Notes under the pieces: model-generated
What the model saw: only the letters and a program-made list of their open reading frames with translations
Databases searched by the model: none
What the model was told of the DNA's origin: nothing
Origin: Otis tarda
Lineage: Eukaryota; Chordata; Aves; Otidiformes; Otididae
DNA length: 64,000 nucleotides
NCBI GenBank assembly: GCA_026413225.1
Contig: CM048576.1
Coordinates: 5,464,501 to 5,528,500 of the forward strand
Direction: 5' to 3'
Shown here: positions 23,401-32,873 of the stretch, in pieces
Layout: every line of letters starts with the position of its first letter
Position numbering within the stretch: the stretch's first letter is position 1
Translations under genes and position numbers: made by a program

Positions 23401-23580
23401 AGACAGAGATGGCTTACCTAGGTACGTTGTGTTTGCCTTGTATGCCTCAGGTGTCACGATTACAGTGAAATTGCTTGCAGTTGCATTCTGGAGCAAATCA
23501 CATCTTTCTGTCTGTGTATATGCTGGGATGATTACTGCCCCAATGAACAGGAGTTGCACCAAGAAGGGGAAAGTTGCCAT
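20318..23580 (-). CDS. PLET1: PLET1-like secreted GPI-anchored glycoprotein (complete, four exons)
   Basis: Placenta-expressed transcript 1 family: a heavily N-glycosylated, GPI-anchored epithelial surface protein whose mouse form marks trophoblast, thymic and skin progenitors. On the - strand, exons 23580-23418, 21942-21720, 21065-21007 and 20445-20318 join in consistent phases (1, 2, 1) with GT-AG introns of 1475, 654 and 561 bp, giving 190 residues. Residues 1-22 form a signal peptide. The ectodomain has two cysteines (27 and 99) and ten N-glycosylation sequons. A Thr/Pro/Ser stalk covers about 150-171, and a hydrophobic GPI tail about 172-185. The start has a strong context (A at -3, G at +4) and an in-frame TAA twelve bases upstream. 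The symbol rests on architecture, motifs such as NDSMGEWL and SSVEIR, and position beside PTS, so the gene structure is surer than the name. Confidence 0.87.
21007..21065 (-). CDS. PLET1: PLET1 exon 3
   Basis: The acceptor TTCCTTCCACAG ends at 21066 and the donor GTAAAT starts at 21006 on the minus strand. It completes Arg129 and encodes AYIIFTDKSAKFHTVTLNK. At 59 bp it is shorter than a usual open-frame cutoff, but the phases on both sides fit exactly. Confidence 0.85.
21720..21942 (-). CDS. PLET1: PLET1 exon 2
   Basis: The acceptor TTTGTTTCCAG ends at 21943 and the donor GTAAGA starts at 21719 on the minus strand. It encodes the ectodomain core from TISDTGNLTDSNQTDKNVTE to SPDTNISSVEI. It has seven sequons and Cys99. 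Confidence 0.88.
23243..23284 (-). repeat. T22 tract with adjacent cryptic splice sites in PLET1 intron 1
   Basis: A run of 22 A on the plus strand (23263-23284) reads as T22 on the PLET1 strand. It is followed at once by CCAG and, 16 bases later, by GTAAAT. This is a perfect polypyrimidine tract in front of a possible 16-base exon (23258-23243). Using it would break the reading frame. Confidence 0.6.
23418..23580 (-). CDS. PLET1: PLET1 exon 1 (coding part)
   Basis: Starts at the ATG at 23580-23578 and ends before donor GTAAGC (plus-strand 23417-23412). It encodes the signal peptide MATFPFLVQLLFIGAVIIPA and the first part of the ectodomain up to KANTTYL. It carries three sequons (Asn32, Asn37, Asn50) and Cys27. 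It ends with one base of a Val codon. Confidence 0.88.
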
Positions 23581-23646
23581 AATCCACGTTTATGGCTCTG
23601 CTTCATGCACCTGCTCCCGGGAACTGACAAAGCCTCACACTTTCCA

Positions 23647-23676
23647 GCCTATTTATTTGATGAGGTAAATGCAAAT
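23647..23676 (-). promoter_or_regulatory. PLET1: Candidate PLET1 core promoter: TATA-like box and octamer
   Basis: On the minus strand, ATTTGCAT (octamer, POU-factor site; plus-strand 23669-23676) is followed ten bases on by AAATAAATA (plus-strand 23650-23658). The start codon is about 70 bp further. The spacing fits transcription starting near 23620 with a short 5' UTR. This is inferred from motifs only. Confidence 0.4.
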
Positions 23677-23699
23677 ATTTCCTCCTCCTCCCCATTCAG

Positions 23700-26600
23700 C
23701 TCACAAGTACACACCCCTCAATGGAAGGTTTCACTCATGCTTTTAGATATCACTTCCTTCTACCTGCTTAGCCTCTGAGTGAACGGATTAAAATAAAAGG
23801 GTGACAGGCTGAGAGGGATTAAAATGGACAGTGTGTATGTCACTCAGGAACCCACAGGCTGGAAATCAAGTCTCTGCATGCCTACATCCCTTGAGCTGTA
23901 TTTGCATGGTGAACACTGTGTTGTGTGCTTGCGTGCTAATAGTCCCTGTAGCCTCTTGCAGAAGCCCACATTCTGGAAACGTGGAGGAGCATCTGCAGTC
24001 CTGTTTCCAGCCCTGGTCCAGGCTTTTCTTAAAGGCCAAACAATTCCAGAAAGTGTGGAAACCCCAGCAGCGGTACATCCTTGTAGAGATGTTCAAATAT
24101 AGCCTCTACACCTGCTTGGAGGAAGCTAGGTAGTGAAGGGCCAAGAGCCTGTGAAAGGATGGTCTCCGACCCTGGACCATAGCTCTCTTCCACAGCACTT
24201 CACTGCTGAACACAGCATGTTCTTGTTAGGGTGCAGATCGCTTATGCGATTCTTCTAGAGCAGTGCAATGACAAGTCATTTTGGCTGTACCCCCCAAATA
24301 ATACATTTAAAAAAAGATCGGTTTTCTCTTTTCACTCCTTCCTCTTGCCTGGATTTCCCCATTCTCCCCTGCAGACCATTGTCTGGAGTTTTCAGAAGCT
24401 GATTTTGCAAGCGCTCTTTGAGTCGTTGGGGCGGTGCCGTTGTGAGGTGAGTTATATCAGCACTGCTGAGAAAGGGAGCACTGTCCCATTTCTGCAAGGA
24501 GGAAGGGTTTCTCCCACAGGCCTTACGCCTTGTTGGGAAAGGAGCAGCGAGTACAGTCCAGAGCGAAACCCAGAGTGTGTGACACCTAGTAATTAGAGAT
24601 AGTGATGATCCTGGAACGGAGATCACTCCAGAACCTGTTCCCAGTGCGAATTGCACTGAAGACAGTTATTTCCAGCAGTCAAAATGAGCAATACGCTGAA
24701 TGCATAGGTACTCCAGATGAGCTGAATCCTCAGAAAGGGGAAGGGTATGCCCTTCATTTCTCTGCCTTACACTCACAGACATATCATTGGCAGCCCGCAG
24801 GAAGCTCCTGGAAGCATTTTTGATGCCCTCATGCTGTAGTTTTGCCAAGCCCACCTCATCCGCTTTGTCCCAGCCTCTGTTGAGTCACCCATGTGGCTGG
24901 GTGAGTGAGAGGTCTAGATTTCCCTCCCTGTGTTCATCTTCCCTTTTTCCAGTCCCAAAGCACCTTGCCCAGGCAAGCCTCACCACCCCGCTGGTGGTCC
25001 ACAGGTTTAGAAAGAAGCTGTTGTGTTAAGTGTTTCAAATAAAAGTTGAACAGAAGTGGGAGAAAAAGGACAAGTGCAAGAAAAAGAATAGGTGAGTTCA
25101 ATCAGAGGTAAACTTAACCTTAATGCAGAGAGTGTGGAGGAAATGGGAAACTGGGATTTTCTGGTTTGCGAAGTTCACAGAATCAAATACTCCTGCAGGG
25201 CCTCACTTCCTTGTGGTTTTCTTCCTTGCCTTCTACCCTACTGGGAGCTTCTGTGGGCAGTGTCTGCGGCTCCATTGGTGCCCAGGTCAGTGAGCAGCAC
25301 AGTGCTGAGTTCAGAGACACTCTGCATGCTCTCCCCAATGCAGAGAAGCAGGAGAGAGTGCTCTAAAGGGACCGCAGGGCTGCGAGTCCCCTGGAAATAG
25401 GAACTGTTCTGCCACACTTGTTGCACAACCTTTTCTCCAAGCACCTTAAGGAACATGGAAAGTAAGTCAGCAAAATGAGAGCAATGGAATGGGGAAAAAG
25501 CAAATAAAAATGGGAGCAGAGGAAGCACAACTTCACTTCTGACGCTCTTTGCCCTTGGCAGTTTCATCTGAAGTCTCCTTGCAAAAGCTCTGTGCCATCT
25601 TTCAGTCAGTGAGGATGACTCAATATCACGTCACTGGAACAGAGTTGAAAGTAGATATGTTTGCCTCTCGGAGATAATTAATTTTGGAAAAGAAAAGGCA
25701 GGATAGTATCATGTCACATATATAACAAGGAAGACTCAGCTACACAGACTTATCCAGGGCAAAAGAGGTCTTTGTAAGTGATGATGGAAGTGACAATGTT
25801 TATTACATGATGTGCGCTTAATGGGGCTTTCAGGTTAGTTCTCTTCACTTCTTTAAGTGGTTAAACTTGCCATGGGAAATCAGGACCTGAAGCCTGCCTT
25901 TGGGAGGGGATATGCCCAGAAAGCTCCTGTCAGGAGGAGATCTCTGGGAAATAATAAAATGAATATTTTCAGCCCAAAAGGTGACTTAATAGTAATTAAT
26001 TTATCAGGGATAAGCCCATGTAATGAAGCAAATCAAACGGGTGTGAAATCCAGTGGAGGAAGGGCAGAGTTTGGAAATTATTTAGGGATGTTTCTCTGTT
26101 TCCTACCCACACTACAGGTGTTACGCCATATGGAATGACTTGGGGTTTATTCCCTCTTGGCAAGCAGACAGAAGTTATTCTCTTGTCTGTCTTTCTCCTT
26201 GCTAGTACTAGTCATTCCTTCCCTATCCTGTCTTTTTGTGTATTTGTGAGCAAAACTTCACCTAGAGCTTATATTTCCACTAGCTTCTTTGAAGACCAAG
26301 TTATGACCATTTCTGAGAAAACTTGCGCCGTTCTCTGCTTCCTTATGACAGGTGGTTTCTGCCTCCCAGAATCGACAGCCATTTGGAGCAGGGCCCTTTG
26401 CCTTGTTTTTGTGAGGAGGCTCCACTCTGCCCTATGTGTTCTGTCGATGCCAACAGAGGGAAGTGGAGATGGGCAGGAGCAGCAAGGAGACCTGGGGCTG
26501 CTGTACTCCCCCCCACCAGTCATGTGGTGCCTGAAGTGGCAATCTGGCTTGTAGGAGTCGGAAGGGAGGTGTCTCAGCAGCTCCTTTGCTGCATACAACT

Positions 26601-28500
26601 ATAATTCTGGGTCTGCTGGTCCCCGGGGGAAGTCCACACAGTGCTCTCAGCTTCTCAAAAGGCTTCATCTTTACAGACCAGGAGCCCCTGGAAGCCTGAT
26701 GCTATTTCATTCAAATAGTGGGGCCTCATGGTGCTGAGCATCACTGGGCACGTGAACGGAGGCACTGCAGCTTGGCTCAGCTCAGAGCTTTCTGTGCTGA
26801 CTGGCGCAGAGGGTGTCTGGTCCCTGCTCCCTTTCCCTGCAGCAAATCCACTCTTTTCTGTCTTCCCCAGAGTTAAACGAATCTTCCTTCTTGTGGCTGG
26901 AGGACTGGAGTCCCCAGGCAAACAGCAGCGCTTTGAATTCAGGGCTCTGCTTCAGGAATGGAGGTGAAACCCTTCAGTGTATTGGCTGAGAGTTAATAGT
27001 CCGGGGAATACCAGAAGCCAGGAAAGCAAAACCTTCTCCTCCCACATGCAACCCAGTAGGAGGAGATGGCAAATGAGGGGGTGTCTTTTTGGCCAAACTG
27101 CAGCAGTCTTGCAGAGAATAAACAATTGCGTGTGACTGCCTGCTTCCGAGCATGGAAACGTGAGTCACAGCTAAACTGGATGAGCTGTCTCTCTGGCACT
27201 GTGGTTGCAGCAAGCAGAACCGTTTGGGTCAAGCAGAGGCTAAGCTATGGTTAGGGCAGGGTGCTGAGGAAAGAAAGGAACAGGGGCAGGAAACACAGAG
27301 TCTTGTGTATTCCCGGTTCTGATGCTGGATGGGACAGTCTGGACTGGGCCTTGGTTACCCTGTACAACAGGGCAGCACAGCCTTGGCTCCAGCACAAGAC
27401 TCCCTTCCATGTCTCAGGCATCCTCTCCACCTGGCTGCTGGCCCTGCCTGGCAGAAGGGGACTCTGCCCAGCTCAGGGCAAGGAGAGGGATGTTTGCTCT
27501 GAGCTCCTCTACGTGGGTTTATTGGACTATTTGGTCTGGGTGAAGGACTCAAGGCAGTTGAGGTTTACTGGCCTGTTTTGCAAACAGCGTGTTTTGTAAA
27601 TGTAGGATCTTTTCTACTGCTTGGACTGCGGAGCTGGCTTTAAACGATTCCTTGTCCTGCTTGTGGTGTGGGGTGACCTACCACTCTAGGATGGAGTCCA
27701 CACCTCTGGTCTGTCTAGGGGCTTTGGAGCCACTAGTGTCCCAGCAGTTCTCTGCAGCTTCCAAGAAGCAGATGGAGGGCTCTGCCACACATCATCTCCT
27801 GCTTCCATACCGGAGAGGACAGAAAACACAGAGAAGGAGGGAGTAGGGCAGGCAGGGCCTTGTGGCTCACTGGAGTTGCAGATTGGATGAGGAATGCACT
27901 TTGCATCAGGAGGGAGCTGGGATGCTGCCAGTTCCCCCCCGCGTTCCATGTTTGCTGTAGGGAAACACCTCAGTCCTGGTCCTCTGCCAGCTAGGCTCTC
28001 AGGGTGTCCCTGGCATGGGATTTCCCACAGTTAAACTGCAGAAGGAGCCTTCAGTTTTAGGGTGCTTTATCCTAGCCTGTTAGCCCTGCAAGGGCTTTAT
28101 CCAGGCTTGAATAAGAAAAGGTGGATTGTTCTCTGCATTTGCCTCTGAGGGATAAGGTCCTAAAAGCCGCCTTGTTATCTACATCAAAAGGGCTGTCGCT
28201 GCAGGGAGAGGGAGGGCAGGTTTGCTCTGGCAGTTTGGAAGGGAAAAATCTGATTTGAAGGACAAACAGTTTGCAAAAGGGCACTTCCCTAAAGTGAGCG
28301 GTTTAACAAGGGAATTTTCCTGCTTGACCTTCATTGCTTCTTTGTACTTCCTGTGTAAACTTCTAACCATTTGTGCCTTCCTCCAGCAGATTTTACAGTT
28401 ATAGCTTCCTGTCATGTTGACCTTCTGCCAGCCTGGCCACCTTCTCAGCCAGCTTCCCCTGCTCCTACCCTGAACCCACAAGATGCTTCCTTTGCGAGGT
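23700..28500. other. Intergenic, 5' side of PLET1
   Basis: No coding exon, RNA gene or recognisable transposon was seen. The open frames of 100-139 codons (for example at 24276-24656 and 26135-26554) overlap one another on both strands and show no domain. I treat them as chance. Confidence 0.5.
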
Positions 28501-31420
28501 GATGCAGGGTGGGATTGCCTGGGGAGGCAGGGAAAGGTAGGCAGACCGACAAAACATGCATGAAGTTACATCCCATCGTGCTGGAAAGCAGGGCTTGTTG
28601 CTGCAGGGTATGTGTAGCACTTGGGTAAATGGAGCCTCATCATTCTGGAGCAATAGGCTTGTTACATCCTTATGCAAATGGACACTGTTTGCTCATGCAA
28701 ACCTGCCTAAGGCAGAAAGGAGAGACATCCCAGGTGCAGGAGCTCTCCTGGCAGGTACGCAGAGGTCACCGCAAATCTCTTGTTTTGAACTGTGGCCAAC
28801 CCAAGAAGCTTGGTCCTCAAAAGATCCTTGATCACAAGAGATAGGAGAAATAGCAGCCAGGAGTTTCCTCTCTCTGGGACTTGAAGGTCTACAGAACAGT
28901 GAGTGGCTTTATTTGCCTCTACCTCCTCTCTCCCCAAAAAGGAGACGGGGTCTCTGCTGTCGCCTGCAACCCTCCCTGGACCATAGCCATTCCTGTCTTC
29001 TTTTTATGTCTGCTGAGCCTTTCTGGAAAGAGAGCCTTCTTGGCTGTCCCGATGCCACTACTGCAGTCCTTCCCGTTTCAGCATTTGGATGGTTTCCTGG
29101 GGTTTCCCCTATAATCCTTCTGTCTCCAAACCTGTCAGTGGGAAAGGGAGATAAATCTGTGCAGAGCAGTGCAGGTGTTTCAGTGCCTTCTGTAGCAGGT
29201 CTGGTGCAAGGACAGACATCAGTACTGGCGCATGAGCACTTGTGGCACCTTCTTGGGGAACAGAGTTTGCCTAGGTGGGATGCAAGCCCTGCACATCCAA
29301 ACAGAGCATAGCAGGAGCTCAGCTGGCACCCTGTCGCCGTGTCACATAGTTTATTTGCCTTTGGAAGGAAGCGTGTTTGTACAGAAGCGTTGTCATGCAA
29401 TGCAAAGGGTACTGCTCTGATGGCTTCTGCCTCGGAGCCACAGGCACAGGCAGCTGTCAGAGGCTCCTGTGCTGTGGGAGGGCTGCAGGGGAAGGCAGGT
29501 AGCCCCAGGGGTGGGGATTTGCTACAGGAGGGAGCAGTAGCCCTTGGGCAAAGCAGCTGATGGGAAAAGGGTGCCAGATAGAGACAGGCTGCCCAGGAGA
29601 TGGCAGCAGCTTTCCACCAGCTGTGCCTGGGTTTACTGTCCTGGTTCTGGTCTGTGCTGGCACGGGGCCAAGAAGAGGGGCAGGTAAAAACCAGCCCTCC
29701 CTCTGTGCCACTGCAGAGGGGCTCAGCAACCCCCCCAGATAGGTCCAGCACAGCTGGGAATGTGGGCCACGCTGTCCTGTGGGGAATCAGGTGGGTGCTG
29801 TCCTAGAAACTATCTTCCTGTCCTCGCTGGCTGTGTGGGAACCCACGCAATTTGTTGCGTCAAATGCTAACCCCAACAGCGAGTCTCTGATGCAACTCGG
29901 TGAGAGGAGGTGTGCGGAAACCCTACCAGCCCCCGGGGTTTCCCCCTACGGACTGGCTGCTCCCTCTCTGTCGCATGGCAGGGGCAGTTGGGGTGCCGGC
30001 AGCGAGTGGGGAGCAAGGCGAGCTGCAGGGCACCTGGGTGCCAGGTTGCACCATGGCTCTGATCCAGTCCCACTGCCTCCCGCCTCCTGGAAAGCCATTT
30101 TCACCCGTAGCCTGATTTACATGTTACATACACCGTGTCAGGCAGTGGCAGGAGCAGGCAGCATCGGGCTGGAGGAGGCAGGGGTTCTGACAAGCCCTGC
30201 CGTGACTGCACACAAACAGCCCTCGGGAAAGAGCACAGGAGAAAGAGAGGATGTGTCTTCAGCCAGCTCTGCTTCTCATGGACTCTCCTCCTCATGTGGG
30301 CAGTCCACAGCCCTTGTGTCATCCATATTCACATTTCCAACAATGGCCAAATGCCTGGGGTGCTGAGTGGTGTGCAGGGTGTAGTTAGGAAGGGAGATTT
30401 CTGCTTCATATTCACTGCAGACTCTGAAGAGTGCTGTGGTTGGGTGAAGGGCTGAAAGGGTTAAGAGGGCTGAGGCTGAACTTCACAGGTGTGAGTGCTG
30501 CTGAGGGTATAAGTGGGGCTGGGGCAGAGCCATCTTGTTCCTGTTCCTGTGGCAGCTGGAGAGCTAGAAGTAGTTTCCTGTGTTGCCATGGTTAAACGTA
30601 GGGGGGAGATCTGGTCTGAAGGAAGAGGGGCTTTAAGTGAGAGGATGCAGTTGTGGTGGGCTGGGGGCTGCAGTCTTGGGCTGGGATTGGCCTGGCTTGC
30701 TCCCCCTTGCCTTTAAGAGCTAGGGAGAAGGGTATTTCTGCTGGTCACTGTGGTCCCTTCCTGCCTCCCAGGGGTGCATCCCCGAGTTTATTAGCTTCCC
30801 TGGTGCTCGAACTTCAGGTGGAGCGAGCAAAGAAGGGTGTACACAGTGAGATAGGATGGTGTGGGAAGCTGTATTCATCTGGTGTTTTTCTTTTGAAAGA
30901 GGGTATTTCTGGAGGCGGTAAGGAAGTGTCAGAATGTGCTGGACATGGCTCAGGCCACAGTGGCCTGTTGTGGAGATGTTACAGGTCCCAGGAGCTGGCA
31001 GGAGTGAAGACTGGCACAAGGGCTTGCGGGCTCTGCCTGGGAGGCCGCTCTTGAGTCTTGGACTCAGCGGCACGGTTGCACTGGTGGCTTTAACTAGACA
31101 GCAGTGACCTCTTGTGAGAGCTGCGAGGATTACAGCCCACCCTGGCAGCTTCCCTAGCCTTGCACTTCCCGGCCTGGGAGATGGTGGCTGGATGGAGAGC
31201 CTTCCTCCAGCGGCTGGTGCTCCTTGGCTGCCAGCTGGCAAAGGCTTTGCCGGGCTGCAGCCTGTGGAAATGCCACGGTTGCCAGCACGGGGAGATGGGG
31301 AGGACCCCAGGAGTCTGGGGACGGTGTCTGGACCTGAGGAAGCTCTGCTGCAGAGAGCATTGCTCAGCCTTGGGTTTTTGGGTGTGAGCAAGTTAAATAA
31401 TTCCAGTACAAACCACTGAT
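28500..31420. other. G+C-richer intergenic segment with long open frames
   Basis: This stretch is more G+C-rich than its surroundings but lacks CpG-island character. It holds the longest open frames of the window: 280 codons (28909-29751, -), 223 codons (30720-31391, -) and 195 codons (29779-30366, +). The translations are Ser/Pro/Cys/Arg-rich and low in recognisable structure, with no signal peptide or domain, and each is overlapped by frames on the other strand. Low stop-codon density from base composition is the simplest explanation. Confidence 0.45.
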
Positions 31421-32581
31421 CCTACTTGTATCCCCTTGTATCTGCTTCAGGAAGAGCTGTGTGAACACACACAGGTCTCTGACTTGGTTGTGCTCTGCCT
31501 TCCCTTCTAACAGTGAGCTCTCAGGGAAGGAATTGTCCTTCTAAACATGAGCCTTCCCTCTGCGCCCATTCACAGCTCCAGATTTTCCCTCCGTGGGCAC
31601 AGATGTCTTAAGAACTTGTGAGGTTTTTCTGCCTTGTTACCTTTCCTGGCAGCACTTGGTAGGGCAGATGGGACATATCAAAAGCTGATGTCTGAGACAG
31701 GAGACAGCACCTGGAAGAGTGCCTGATGCTACTCGCTGCCAAATTGAAGGTGGGCGATGAGCAATTTTCTTGGCTTCAGATAGCTCCAGGTGGTATGTGA
31801 GGTCCTGGATAAGGTATCTGTAACTTTATCCCAGGAAGGTGGTTTCCAGCTCTCTGGTGAGACTACATTTACCACTGCTGCCTCCTATTATATGTTTGTC
31901 CTTCTGAACTCTGTCAGCAGGAAGGTGCCTTAGAGTGAGACTGGAAGGGAGAGAGGATGTGTCCAATCAGTGGTATGTGTTTAATCTTCACTTTCTAATG
32001 GTATTTTGAGATTTCCTATTTAATCAGTAATTAATATGCCTGGCAATTAATTCTGCAGGACTCCTGGTGCCTTGAGCACTGCAGAGTGGATTCAGAGCAG
32101 ACCTTTCTTGCTTTTGGGAAATTCTGAGGAATGATGAAGTTGCTGTAATGAAATGCAAAAGATACCAATTTCTTTCCTGGTTCCCTCTGACAAGTATGAA
32201 TCCTTATTTTTTAAACTAGGACATGTGTGTGTTACTTTTTGGTAGACAAGCTGTAAAGGGCCAGGCACTGCAAAGGAAGGAAGGGAAAGAGAAAGCTCTT
32301 GCATTAAGAAAAGCTGCTATGAGTGGATTTTGTCATGCACCTCTCAGCCATGACACTCCCACATCCTTGAGGCACTTCCAAAGGAGATCTTTCCCATGTT
32401 TTCTCACCCTGAGCCTCTGTAAGTAAGGTGAATTGTGGCCTGTGCCTGGCTGCGTGAGGCTGGCTATCTGGGCTATGCTCTGACCTTGCAAATGCTGAGG
32501 TTGGCATGTTCCTGGATAGTGACTAATGAGCAATCTGATCTACAGTTTTAGCTGCTAGGAGCCTTTAGTAGTAAGTAAGTA
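31421..32581. other. Intergenic, nothing recognised
   Basis: Unique-looking sequence up to the CR1 copy. No gene, RNA or repeat was recognised on either strand. Confidence 0.5.
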
Positions 32582-32873
32582 GGTTAACAGGCACCAAGGA
32601 CAAGGGGTAATGGGTTTAAATTAGAAGGAGGTAGGTTTAGATTAGATATTAGAAAAAAATTTTTTACAATGAGAGTTGTAGAGCACTGGAACAGGTTGCC
32701 CAGAGAGGTGGTGGATGCCCCATCCCTGGAAATGTTCAAAGCCAGGCTGGATGAGGCTCTGAGCAACCTGATCTAGTCAGGGATGTCCCTGCTCCTTGCA
32801 GGGGGGTTGGACTAGATGACCTTTGAAGGTCCCTTCCAACTCTAACCATTCTATGATTCTATGATTCTATGAT
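32582..32873 (+). mobile_element. CR1 LINE 3' end (5'-truncated)
   Basis: About 290 bp of a non-LTR CR1 element in plus orientation. Diagnostic pieces in order are TTTAGATTAGATATTAG, GAGCACTGGAACAGGTTGCC, CAGAGAGGTGGTGGATGCCC, GGCTGGATGAGGCTCTGAGC, GGTTGGACTAGATGACCTTT and GGTCCCTTCCAACTCTAACC, then three ATTCTATG units. It keeps only the 3' UTR, so it has no reverse transcriptase frame. Such 5'-truncated copies are the usual state in bird genomes. The intact octamer tail suggests a moderately young copy. Confidence 0.95.
32848..32871 (+). repeat. (ATTCTATG)3 CR1 octamer tail
   Basis: Three perfect copies of the 8-bp unit that ends bird CR1 elements, used by the reverse transcriptase during target-primed integration. 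Confidence 0.95.

Noticed and set aside
28909-29751. 280-codon minus-strand open frame as a gene
   Set aside because: No domain, signal peptide or splice context; skewed Ser/Pro/Cys/Arg composition; overlapped by other open frames. It is recorded only as part of an open-frame cluster.
30720-31391. 223-codon minus-strand open frame as a gene
   Set aside because: Low-complexity Pro/Ser/Gly-rich translation in G+C-rich DNA, no recognisable family.
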